Below, one piece after another: positions 12,114-20,980 of a DNA stretch of 34,103 bases. The stretch comes from Proteromonas lacertae (lineage: Eukaryota; Sar; Bigyra; Opalinata; Proteromonadidae): positions 1 through 34,103 of the forward strand of contig NGBS01000964.1 in NCBI GenBank assembly GCA_002245135.1, written 5' to 3'. Position 1 is the stretch's first letter. Every line of letters begins with the position of its first letter. The position numbers were made by a program, and so were the translations under genes. Under the pieces are notes generated by a model. It was not told where the DNA came from and ran no database searches. It saw only the letters and a list, made by a program, of their open reading frames with translations.

Positions 12114-13199
12114 CAGGGTTGTATTTATCGGTTACCGACGGAGATAGGTCAAAACCTATAGGTTTTGCCTTGACTGTCGGTCGGTCAAGCCTTACAAGCT
12201 GTATATTATAAAATCTATTTTAATTCATTATATACTAATTTTCCCTTCATAAAAACTATCTTATGATATATTTTAATACTTGATTCATATATTTTCAATT
12301 CAATTAAATAATTTTTAACTTTTTATAAAGAATTACAATTTAATACTCAACAATAATTAGGTATTTTATATAATTATGTTCTTATTTATTTCTACTAATC
12401 ATCAGTTTCATTTGTAATCTATCACATGATAAATTTGATTTGGATAAGTTACTTGTTTGTCCAGCCTCGGAAAATATTCTTTCTGGCTCTGAATATGTTG
12501 CTAGACTGTTTAAACTGTTCTTGGCAAGTATGTATACCCTAGGAAACTTGGACTTTATTGATAGCCAGATATTTCCAATGGTTTCAGAGGTGCTGTAATG
12601 AATATTATATTGCAAATATTCTTGTACTTCATTTGGCATAATTAATCTCTTTCTTTTTACTGTAAATGCATTTATCAAGGCTTTTTATCTTTAACATATT
12701 ATACCAAAAGGTTTTGTAAAAGTTAAAATTAAGATGTTTAAGCATATTTGCCTCTTTTAAGGCAATAACTTCACGAGCCGCTCCAATTGGTAAAACTATA
12801 CTCCTAGAATATATAATGATAGATTATATTAGATACATTTATGATAATTTTAAGAAATGATTAATGTAAAGCTTAAAGTTTGCCATTTTTTCTTTCAAAT
12901 TTTTATAATCATTCTATACTTTATATTACATATATAACACAATAGAATAACTCATTGGTAAGGTTAGATTCAATTATGAAGAAAGAAAAAAGCGCATCGA
13001 CCGACGGTTAATTCGGTATTTTATAGAATGATATATAGAGCTTGAATTCAATATGTACAGTTAGATAATATTATTAATATCACATGTTTAGGAGGAGGTC
13101 AGCTAATAGTTACTACAGCCTGGTGTCGGTCAACATTTATTTATTGACCTACGACCGATCGGTTTTCTCCGTCGGTCATGACCGATTTATACAACCCTG
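12114..13199 (-). mobile_element. Non-autonomous hAT element with retained C-terminal domain
   Basis: The 1086-bp element starts CAGGGTTGTATTTATCGG and ends with the inverted match (CAGGGTTGTATAAATCGG on the reverse strand). It is flanked by 8-bp repeats ATAATAAT (12106-12113 and 13200-13207). The target is a TAA microsatellite, so the exact duplication is less certain than the element ends. Subterminal regions are rich in the pentamer CGGTC/GACCG, probably transposase-binding repeats, and a near-perfect 23-bp palindrome lies around 12151-12173. The element sits just beyond the 5' side of the HYDIN fragment, inside the 12.8-kb unit. It is an internally deleted relative of a full hAT. Confidence 0.85.
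12382..12678 (-). pseudogene. hAT transposase C-terminal dimerisation fragment
   Basis: A 98-codon frame shows the hAT C-terminal (Dimer_Tnp_hAT) pattern: W...FPRVYILAKNSL, then SEPERIFSEAG, then LSCDRLQMKLMI. It begins mid-domain without a credible start, and no catalytic part is nearby, so it is a leftover from internal deletion of a larger hAT. The element cannot mobilise itself. Confidence 0.8.
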
Positions 13200-13545
13200 A
13201 TAATAATATATATATAGTACTTACATTTTGATTTTCTGAAATTAAAAAATAAAACTGTCAAGTTTGACAAGCTTGATTTTTCTTTTTTAAATATCTTCTT
13301 ATCTTGATAGAATTTTATAACATTCTTCAAAGTTGAAGAAAATGAAATTTTATATTAAAAATGACGTCAGAAGGGTATAATTCTTAATTCCTGTGTAACT
13401 GACACTTCTCATTTAGACATTATATGTCAATAAAAACATAAAATTTGGAATATACATAATTTCTAGAATATATTTTGATAGTTTTTATTCAATATTATGA
13501 CAATTAATAGTTACTCATAGATGTAGGTTATATGACAAAGTAAGT

Positions 13546-13649
13546 ATAAAAGTAACAATTTTTCATCAAGACAAGTAAGAATATACATTTAGTTTGTTTT
13601 AAAAGTGTCTGGTAGACAAATGGCCAACTCTGACAAATGGTGTACAACA
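13546..13649 (-). repeat. Right terminal inverted repeat of the 12.8-kb unit
   Basis: This is the inverted match of 838-941. Similarity to the MITE at 23259-23890 continues about 30 bp further inward (from about 13515), so the MITE is closer to this end than to the left end. AGGTA follows at 13650-13654. Confidence 0.75.
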
Positions 13650-13782
13650 AGGTACAACGTGCTAATTTTATTATATAAGTAAAAATATTATACAAATTGT
13701 ATTTAATAAAGAGTATTTACGATTTTTATTCTTCGTTAAAGATTAATTACAGCTAGTTTATTTTATATAATTATTTTATAAA

Positions 13783-14531
13783 TTAACTAGTTGTCCACAT
13801 TGATACTACACCATTATCATATTTAAAATTATATCTATTCCATTTTTTAGGTATTTGATTAATCGTAAGTTTATATCTATTTCTTTCTGAGTTATCCAAA
13901 AGCAATATTCCTCCATTTTTCTTTATTAATTTTATTGCTCTTATTAAGCAACTCTTCCATCTATACTAATTATATCATATTTTCTATTGTTTATTAACCT
14001 ACTAGTAACATATGTTTTATAACATAGCTTATTAAAACTAATATAAATTGAATTGTTATGACATATCTCAATTCTATTTTCTCTAATATAATGCAGCTTA
14101 ATTTTGTTATTTATTGAAAGTCGTTTAGTAATATTCTTAACAGATTCTGACCATTCCTTAGATTGTTCAACTGATATTAGATGCTTTATTCTATATGTCA
14201 ACCATATTGTACTTGACCCAGAACTCCATTCTAATCCAATTGAATTAGATGACAATATATGATCTAATATATAAATACATTCTCTAGATATCCATGGCTG
14301 ACAATTATTACCAATTGTCATATATTCTTTCCTATATATACCTAATTTATTGCTATCTTTACATAAATCGGTTGATATTCTTTTATCTTTCATCATTTGT
14401 ATATACATACTCTTTAAATTACGAACTTTTTAATCTATATTTTCATTATTAATATATATATTTGATAAATAAAATTGAGAAAATAAAATACATGCAATTA
14501 TGCACAGACAAACAACAATAATATTGCTCAT
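13783..14531 (-). pseudogene. SAM-dependent methyltransferase-like membrane protein, slightly decayed
   Basis: From the ATG at 14531 the first 22 residues form a hydrophobic signal anchor (MSNIIVVCLCIIACILFSQF). One TAA interrupts the frame at 14430-14432. The frame then resumes and holds a class I methyltransferase layout: GLEWSSGSSTIWL (motif I-like, about residue 100), SVEQSKEW, and YDIISIDGR (about residue 188). A one-base-type frame change near 13945-13955 follows, after which the expected tail reads on: RAIKLIKKNGGILLLDNSER, ending at 13783. Both lesions look recent because the rest is well kept. If functional it would be a type II membrane protein of the secretory pathway with its catalytic side in the lumen. 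The substrate is unknown. It is divergent from 14850, with about 320 bp between the starts. Confidence 0.65.
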
Positions 14532-14849
14532 TTCATTGATATTAAAAAAATAATATATTATCTAATACAGTGTATTTTCAATAAAATATTCAAGCTTTCA
14601 AGTATGTTTAATAATACTTGTGAATTTACTCACTAGTTTTAAAAATCAGAATAATGAGACAAGCAGTGTATAAATGGGATTTGGATCAAGTGTAAAAGCC
14701 ATTCATAAAAATGTTTTGACAATAGTAGATAATGGATTAGCTTCAGAACCTGAGTGAAAATTTAAGAACATTATAGTGTTTTTATATATACATATTACGG
14801 TTAGGGTAAGAATAAGGAATGTACATTATATGTATTATTAATAAATTAT

Positions 14850-15695
14850 ATGGAATTATATATTTTCCTAATTTTTGTTTATATTCTGATTGGCATTGCA
14901 ATCAAAGAAAATAAATATAAAGTATTGATAATTACTATGTATTTTCCTGTTAAAAACCATCATCATTCTGTAGAACAATACATAAAGTGGAGTAAAGTAT
15001 TTTTAAAAATAGTAAAATGTGATATAATATTATATTCAGGTATTTATTATAATTTTACTAACAAAGAAAAAAAAAGGATAAAATATAGATATTATTCTGA
15101 AGTAACACAAATCCCTATTATAAAAGAAATGAAAATCAAAAATATGGTAGGAAAAAATGTATATCAAATTTATCATTCTAAAGTTGCTTTGTTATATGCT
15201 GTATCAAAAGATATAAAAGCAAATATTTATTTCTTTAATGATATTAGTACATTTCATTATAAAGAATTGGAAAGAACTAATAACTATCCAAACCCAATAT
15301 ATATAAAATCGATATTTAAGAATTCTAAATCACCTATTTTCTTTACTATGAAGAAACATAAAGGAATAGTCAATTATATACAAGGAGGTTGTTTTGGAGG
15401 TAGCAAAATAGCTGTTGAGTATTTATATAATGTTTATTATGAATATTTATTTAAATATTTTTCAGTAAATAAGAATATTTTGATATCAGAAGAATATGTT
15501 TTTAATTCAATTATATATGTTTCAAATGATTCAATAATTCTTCCAAACAATCCAAATAAGTGTAAGCTCTTTGATGGAGTATTGAGTTGGTTTTATTATA
15601 CAAATGTATTATCTGCAACGCCAAAAAAATGCATAAAGAATTTAAAGTTATATCACTCATTTAATTTAATAAATAACAAAACTTTGCAATTATAA
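14850..15695 (+). CDS. HtrL/YibB-like protein with N-terminal signal anchor (probable glycosyltransferase fold)
   Basis: This is an intact 281-codon gene. Residues 2-18 are hydrophobic (MELYIFLIFVYILIGIAI), predicting a type II membrane anchor and a Golgi or ER lumenal domain. The body has features I associate with the HtrL_YibB family: FFNDISTFHY near residue 128, NNYPNP near 146, the glycine-rich QGGCFGGSK near 177, and an acidic EEYVFNSI segment near 210. The family is poorly characterised and resembles sugar-modifying enzymes. No substrate can be named. Its divergent neighbour (13783-14531) also looks like a membrane-anchored transferase, so the pair may share a promoter region and a glycan-related role. 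Asn and Lys codons are abundant, as expected in AT-rich DNA. Confidence 0.6.
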   Translation: MELYIFLIFVYILIGIAIKENKYKVLIITMYFPVKNHHHSVEQYIKWSKVFLKIVKCDIILYSGIYYNFTNKEKKRIKYRYYSEVTQIPIIKEMKIKNMVGKNVYQIYHSKVALLYAVSKDIKANIYFFNDISTFHYKELERTNNYPNPIYIKSIFKNSKSPIFFTMKKHKGIVNYIQGGCFGGSKIAVEYLYNVYYEYLFKYFSVNKNILISEEYVFNSIIYVSNDSIILPNNPNKCKLFDGVLSWFYYTNVLSATPKKCIKNLKLYHSFNLINNKTLQL

Positions 15696-16162
15696 TTCAA
15701 AACAGTAACAACAAAAATATGTGATATACTATTTGATACACATAAACTAGCAGTAACATAAATTCTATTTCTATTCAACAAGAGTAATTACTTTCTCTAA
15801 TATTAGAAAAATGTAAATAACGAATCAAACTATTTTTAACGCATGCTTTTGACTTGACAAACTATTTATAAAAATAATAGTACAATGTTTTTACTTTTAC
15901 TTAAGATATATTAGTATTATTTAGAGGTTATTGGTAAGTTTATAGCTTCAACTTAATCTAAAATCCATTTATCTCCCTCTGACTTTTGCAAAGGATGTCC
16001 TTTGTTAATCTGTCCCTATAGTCCTCTTATTGTCCCTCAACTCTGTCCTCTTATTATTTTTAGTTATTCGTGCTGATTTTGATGTGCATTATCTGTACTG
16101 TGTTAAGTTCAATTAAAACAAAACAAAACAAAAGCTTGATTTTATCAAACATCTGCATTTCA
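15696..16162. other. AT-rich spacer
   Basis: No gene is supported between the HtrL/YibB-like gene and the hAT fragment. The left end of that hAT should lie here, but I could not find a confident terminal repeat. Confidence 0.5.
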
Positions 16163-16555
16163 ATGCCAGCTAAACCTAGAAGAGCTATATACAGTTATTA
16201 CGATTTAACAAAAGAAAAAAGATACAACAATGAATGGTCTACCAGAGTAATGTGTAAACGTTGCAAAGAATACATTATTAAACATTCAACACACTTGAAG
16301 AGACATTTGACTAAGTATAGTTTATTTATTATATTCTAGATGCAAATAAAAATTGGTACAAACTAACTTAGCTGTTGTAGAACAAATTAATGAACAAGAG
16401 TTGAATATGAGAATTATTAGATTCATAATTGACAGTAGTATCTCATTCCATGCAATTGAAAAGAAAAGTTTTCGAGATATTGTAGCTCCGACAAAATTTA
16501 AAGTTTGGGGTACAAAAAGAATAAAAGAAACAATTATACTAGAAGGAAAAAAGAC
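16163..16555 (+). pseudogene. hAT transposase N-terminus (BED finger), truncated by foreign block
   Basis: From ATG 16163 a BED-type zinc finger is visible (MCKRCKEY then HLKRHL). After a frame change near 16330 the next hAT block follows: RFIIDSSISFHAIEKKSF then FRDIV. The rest of a hAT transposase (catalytic core, RW block, dimerisation domain) is absent. Instead the sequence switches to a different composition around 16550-16560. An open frame of 130 codons (16353-16745) happens to cross that switch, so an automatic caller would report a chimera. The simplest reading is that the foreign block landed in, or was joined to, this transposon. Confidence 0.65.
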
Positions 16556-16745
16556 CTTAGATAGTATGCTTATAGTCAACAACACAGTTGATATTCCAAT
16601 ACCTGAGTGTGAACTTGAAATGCCTTTGAAGTCAATTAAGGTAAAGGAGGAGATAACAACTACCCTTAGATGTCGTGGGAGTGGAACAAGGCCAATTGTG
16701 GTATTCAAGGACGTGGAGTTCAAGCTTAACAATCTTTTCTTCTAA
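16556..16745 (+). pseudogene. C-terminal end of an unrecognised gene (left edge of foreign block)
   Basis: The last 60 or so codons of a frame ending at TAA 16745 have the codon style of the foreign block, not of the hAT it is fused to. The visible part is mixed acidic and hydrophobic (ECELEMPLKSIKVKEE). I do not recognise it. The stop is followed by an ATTAATT stretch and a GT-rich segment, much like the bases after the stop of the HAD-like gene at 20980. The first copy of the 12-bp AAGAACAACACC motif lies 41 bp downstream. Confidence 0.4.
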
Positions 16746-16785
16746 TTAATTGACTTTGTTGGGGTGTTCTATAAGCAATAACAAC

Positions 16786-16797
16786 AAGAACAACACC
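16786..16797 (+). promoter_or_regulatory. Intergenic 12-bp motif AAGAACAACACC, copy 1
   Basis: This copy is identical to those at 19605-19616 and 21108-21119. It lies 41 bp after the stop of the gene ending at 16745. Position between genes suggests a transcription end or start signal of the foreign genome; the role is inferred. Confidence 0.5.
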
Positions 16798-17180
16798 ACG
16801 GAGATGCTCAAGGATGAACTTAAAAGGAGCTTCTAACCAGATTGATTGACGATTCCTATTCGATGTCAGTGAAGTCATAAGCTAGAGCAGTCAAGAAAAA
16901 GCACTTCACAGTTGGGTAAGTGTTAATGGGGAGTTCTTTATGGTGGATTATACTGAGCTGATGAAGTGAGACTCCCCTTGGCGTATCTGGAGCCACTAGA
17001 AGCTAATAACAAGATTCCAAGAAAAATGGGAATGGAGCCTACTAATACGTAATACGGATATTCATAGTACAACTTACTTCAAAGGATCTTAGAATTACCG
17101 ACAACTCCTAGTCATTGACTTTCTAATGAGTCTAGCAATAAGCAATATGTCTTGCACGGCATCGTCGTCCTTATCATTAC
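16798..17180. other. Intergenic part of foreign block
   Basis: No clean frame is present. Short coding-like pieces occur, but I could not match them to the expected N-terminus of the reductase that follows. Confidence 0.4.
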
Positions 17181-18256
17181 ATCTCCCCTTTCGGATTAAA
17201 TAGTCTCGATGAGTTCATCTATTGTAGAACGTACTCCAAGTTAATCAACGATTGTCCTCCAGTCTATGAAGAATGGTGTCAGAAGATAAGAAGAGTTGTT
17301 GAAGGCACTTATACACTGCAGAAGGACTACATACAAGAGCAATGCTTAGGATGGAATGAAGAGCAAGGATTGAGCTCAGCTAAGGAGATGTTTGATCTAA
17401 TGTTCAACATGAAGTTCCTACTTCCTGGATGAGGATTGTGGGAAATGGGAACTTCGATCGTTCACGAAAAGAAGCTAAGTGCTGCACTCAACAACTGTGC
17501 ATTCGTATCAACTAAAGATATCGAAATTGATCCCGTAAAGCCCTTCAAGTTCTTGATGAATGCGAGTATGCTGAGAGTTGGAGTCGGTCTTGATACTACC
17601 TGTAAAGAGAAGATTATCATTCAAGGACCCGATCGTTTACAACAGTCCACGTATTACGAGATCCCTGACTTCCTAGAAGGCTGGGTAAACTCCTTTAGTC
17701 TATTGCTGGGTGAAGTTGTCGGTAGATGCATAGTCAGTGGTAATGTTCGGAGAACCGCAGAGATAGCCTTTGAAGAACATCGCGATGAAGAGTTATTTAA
17801 CCTCAAGGACTATAGCAATATAACTGAACGTATCTGCTGGTTGACAATCGCTCATCAAAGAGCTTGGAGTTGATGATGCTAGCCTTCGTTCAGAAGTACT
17901 GGGCTGACAATCAAGTGTCCTGTACGATTACCTTTGATCTAAAACTAGAATGACCCCATATTCAACAGGCACTAGACTACTTCCAATATCAACTCAAAGG
18001 AGTATCATTCTTACCTTCAAATGCCACTGACCAGATGAAAACAACCTACCCACAGATGCCTTATGAAGAGATCTCCAAGGAGGAGTATTACCGACTCCTA
18101 CAACAAGTATCAGAACTTGACTTTATCAGAAGCTCCTTAAGGGATTACAAGATCGATCTAAGTCCCAAGAAAGTTCAAGGAAATGAACGAGATGAAGATG
18201 ACAATCAACCATTCCCGATTGAAGTAAGCTATTGCGATGGTGATCAATGCCTTTAA
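17181..18256 (+). pseudogene. nrdJ: Adenosylcobalamin-dependent (class II) ribonucleoside-triphosphate reductase, remnant
   Basis: The monomeric RTPR family makes deoxynucleotides using coenzyme B12. Family blocks occur in order: DEFIYCRTYSK, GLWEMGT, LNNCAFVST, FLMNASMLRVGVGLDT, SGNVRRTAEIAF, LKDYSN, then YWADNQVSCTITFD, YQLKGVSFLP, YPQMPYEEIS and the C-terminal CDGDQC. The last is the CX4C redox pair of the swinging arm and ends the protein as it should. The remnant is well under the roughly 700 residues usual for the family, so it is broken, with perhaps four to six breaks. Such enzymes occur in bacteria, phages and a few protists (Euglena is the classic case). Context and base composition suggest it came with the foreign block rather than from the AT-rich host. 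The family assignment is firm and the origin is inference. Confidence 0.85.
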
Positions 18257-18536
18257 GTAAATTAACTAAGCGATCTTAAAGGTTTTATGTAGGGATGGAC
18301 AATAAGCAAAGTAGATCTCATCGGATAGGAGATGTCAGGGACGTGTTAACAAGCATCTCCGATAGATCCTAGACGATGATTGTAGTAGCCCATAAACAAC
18401 TCAAGGTTATCAACGATAAGTGATTAAGGAACTTAGAAGTATCTGGATAAGGTCGGTATTTGTTGGGCCTGTTGCTGATAGACTTCTCCGAAGGATGGAA
18501 CATAAGCAGCATAAGGATTGTAGTTAGCGAATAAGC
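18257..18536. other. Intergenic part of foreign block
   Basis: This is the gap between the plus-strand reductase and the convergent minus-strand S/T-rich gene. I see no gene, no repeat and no copy of the 12-bp motif. Confidence 0.4.
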
Positions 18537-19534
18537 TCATTGATGTGGAGGAGTAGGAAAGGATGATTTTGTAGATCTCTTGCCTTTACCAGTCTTATTA
18601 GTTTTCAAAGCAGCCTGCATGGGAATTTGTAAGGGAACTTGTAAAGGAATTGATGGAGAAGTACTTGCTGGTGTTGCTAGTCCAGAGGTTGTTGGATTGC
18701 CAAACAAGGAACTTACTATCGGTGAATTGAAGTAAGTGTATGAGGGTGTAGGACTAGATGGCACTAGAGTGAGAACGTAGATGATTGATTCTCTTGCTTT
18801 ACCTTAAAGCTATCGGTAGTTACTTGAATATCATCTTTGGGAATAGATGTTGGGGTTGGTAATGAAGTAGGAACTGATGTAGCTGTCACTGATGGATCAG
18901 ATACAGAAGCTAGTTTAAGATCATCAAGGATTTTATAAATGTAAGTGTCCTGACTCTTGACTTCATCGTTGAGGAGGTTGCTAGAGTGCTTTATAGCTTC
19001 CAAGAACTTGTCCACGATCTCTGATGATAGACGTACTTCCTCAGGAGTGAGCTTATCAGCTTTTGCTTTAGTCTCTTGAAGTAGTTGATAGTAGGAACGA
19101 AGATGTTTTCGTAAGTCAGCGTATATGGCTACATAGTCAATGATCTTGTCCTTGCTATGAATGTACTTTAAGGTCTTGGTTAAGTTCTTGACAGTAACTT
19201 CTTTGGATGACTGTGCCGAGGAAGTTGTCTTGCCTCTGAGGAGCTTCTTCTTAAGTGTAGTGCTAGCAACAGTAGGAGATACCTTCGATGATTTAGATAT
19301 TACTGGTGCCTTGAGTGCTAAGTGCTTATTAAGCTTACGCTTCTTGGAGTCATTGGAATTGGTGGATGACTTCATAGCCTTACTACGCTTAGCAATTGAA
19401 CGTGAATTCTTTACCTTTACGGGAGTGATGATAAGTACCTTGGACTTCTTATGAGTAGAAGTAGCCATAGGCTCACGCTGTTGTAATTCAAGGCTAGAAG
19501 AAGTACGGGTAGATAATGCTTGTTGAGTACTCAT
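18537..19534 (-). pseudogene. Ser/Thr/Lys-rich low-complexity protein, two frames
   Basis: A 256-codon frame (19534-18764) starts MSTQQALSTRTSSSLE. It has a basic, Ser/Lys-rich first 110 residues (KKSK, KKRKLNK, LKKKLLRGK), a more ordered middle with a Leu/Lys-rich helical look around YIHSKDKIIDYVAIYADLRK, and a Ser/Thr/Pro-rich end. Directly after it, in another frame, comes a 75-codon Ser/Pro/Thr-rich stretch ending in a basic segment. The style continues, so the two are probably one gene with about one break. The protein contains no Trp in either part. It could be a nucleic-acid-binding or structural protein. I recognise no domain. A copy of the 12-bp motif lies about 70 bp upstream of the start. 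Confidence 0.45.
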
Positions 19535-19604
19535 AAGGCAAAGTTTCTTTAGGAGGATCAGAAAAAGTTGAATACAGAGATGCCTGATATGATAAGTCTA
19601 TCCC

Positions 19605-19616
19605 AAGAACAACACC
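19605..19616 (+). promoter_or_regulatory. Intergenic 12-bp motif AAGAACAACACC, copy 2
   Basis: This copy lies between two minus-strand genes, 45 bp after the stop side of the 19661-20047 gene and about 70 bp before the start at 19534. It is followed by GGG. Confidence 0.5.
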
Positions 19617-19660
19617 GGGTAAAAGTTAATCAAAGGGTATTTATCGATAGGAGAAGTTAC

Positions 19661-20047
19661 TTAAGGTATAGAGTTCATAGCAACCCAAAGAGCTATCAGC
19701 ATCATCATTAGAAGGATGGTAATCAAGATACTTCGGATCAATCTACAACAACTACTATGCTCAATAGCTGGGTGATCTTCAAAAAACATCTGGACATTTA
19801 AGACAAGGAGGATTTCAAAGACGCTTACCAGCGCTTCTCCATGACAGAAGAACTCACGGAAGCTATAAGTCCAGGAACGACAACTTCTTTCAGTGATAAG
19901 CACTAAGCGATCAAAGTCATAATCCATTACTCGGTAAGATCCAAGGAAATGCACGATTAAGTAAATTGGTAACTCCCGCCGGAAGAAGTTCTGAAGTGTT
20001 AACAATTCCGAAGTGAGTTGTGAATCGACATTCCCGGCATTGATCAA
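19661..20047 (-). CDS. Unrecognised 128-residue protein
   Basis: This is an open frame of 128 codons. The first 80 residues look globular (FFRRELPIYLIVHFLG then YRVMDYDFDRLVLIT). The C-terminus ends in a hydrophobic run (ILITILLMMMLIALWV), which would act as a tail anchor in a membrane. The start lies 18 bp from the divergent HAD-like start at 20066, so the two must share control sequence. The opposite strand has several stops, which supports the minus frame. I do not recognise the family and do not know if it is expressed. The hydrophobic tail could also mark a wrong frame at the end of a decayed gene. Confidence 0.4.
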   Translation of the reverse strand: MINAGNVDSQLTSELLTLQNFFRRELPIYLIVHFLGSYRVMDYDFDRLVLITERSCRSWTYSFREFFCHGEALVSVFEILLVLNVQMFFEDHPAIEHSSCCRLIRSILITILLMMMLIALWVAMNSIP

Positions 20048-20065
20048 TTTCCTTGCCTTTCAATC

Positions 20066-20980
20066 ATGGTCATCTCAACTACTACTAGATCGATTGCTCC
20101 TTACCGTCCTCCTTTACTTATTGGTGAATCAACTCCCGAAAATAATCAACCTCAAATAGCCTCCATCAAAGCAATGCCTTATGAACACACTCACATGGAG
20201 TATAGCAATAGCCCGCAATTTATTAAAGGACTCACCAGTCAAGAGAATCGATCTTCCTATAAAACAGCCTTCAATCAACTCTTAGGCATTGCTCATCCTT
20301 ACTACTACAACCAAGGGATCTCCATCGCTATCCTCAAGACAATCATTGTACTTAACTTTGATGATACCTTATTCCCAACCTCCTATATGATGAAGAACTA
20401 CTGAGAAGACTTCGATCAGAGATGTTCCCTTAACAACCTCGGGGTTGAAGATCATAGCATTATGCAGCAACTGGACTATACCATCGGTCAGCTCCTTATG
20501 CATTGTATGAGCCTATCTTCAAATCTACCGATAGTGATCCTTACCAATGCTACTTGAGATCATGTCTTTAACATCACTGAGAGATTTTACCCAGCCTATG
20601 TTTATCAACTACTGCTCAATGAATATAGCATCTTCGTCCTCTCGGCAAAGGAACGATATGGACAATTGAGTTACAATAACAAGATGTGGAAGGTGGAAGC
20701 GCTGCAACGGATCATGAACTACTACTTCGATAGCCCGATAACAAACTCCTGGGAAGATGACTTTGCCGTCAATGTTCTATCAGTCTATGGCCAGGTACAT
20801 GATAAAGATCCCTTAGATGCACTTCATCTATCAGTTCCAATCCTTAAGAAGGCGATTCAACTAGAAGTTGGCCAGGCTGCTGATGGTGAGAAGCTCACTG
20901 GTACCATAGAGAAGTTGAACCTCAACCTTACTTCCTTCTGTAGAGATCTCCGATCCTTCCACGTCCACTTAAAGAAGTAA
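20066..20980 (+). pseudogene. HAD-superfamily-like protein, frame interrupted only by TGA
   Basis: A single 304-codon frame carries a HAD-like layout: VLNFDDTLFPT (motif I, about residue 96), IVILTNAT (motif II, with its Thr) about 60 residues later, then VLSAKERYG and MWKVEALQ. That order resembles eukaryotic HAD-like proteins with a DWDDTLLP start. In motif I the usual nucleophilic Asp (DxDxT) is Asn, so phosphatase activity is doubtful even if translated. The frame has about two in-frame stops, all TGA and none TAA or TAG. Either the gene is lightly decayed or TGA was a sense codon (Trp is the usual reassignment) in the donor. TGG is also used in the same gene. It is divergent from 19661-20047. 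A copy of the 12-bp motif lies 128 bp past the end. Confidence 0.5.

Larger units (their letters stand above)
838..13649. mobile_element. 12.8-kb TIR-bounded transposon-like unit (Ginger-like; Maverick-like is the alternative)
   Basis: Two inverted copies of a 104-bp sequence lie at 838-941 and 13546-13649 with about eight mismatches. They end in TGTTG...CAACA and are flanked outside by the 5-bp direct repeat AGGTA (833-837 and 13650-13654). These are the marks of a single transposed unit. Ginger transposons are known for 5'-TGTNR termini, 4-5-bp target duplications and a gypsy-type integrase, and some carry a Ulp1 protease. An integrase remnant (5455-6656) and a Ulp1 gene (1743-3095) are both inside. 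Mavericks also have integrase and a protease, but I see no polymerase, ATPase or capsid gene. The unit also contains a HYDIN remnant and two nested hAT elements. It is broken and not young, judging from TIR divergence and later insertions. That the unit moved as a whole is inference. Confidence 0.6.

Noticed and set aside
14640-14760. Short plus-strand coding-like piece between the divergent genes
   Set aside because: It runs under 30 codons in any frame, with no recognisable family; probably chance or a minor relic.
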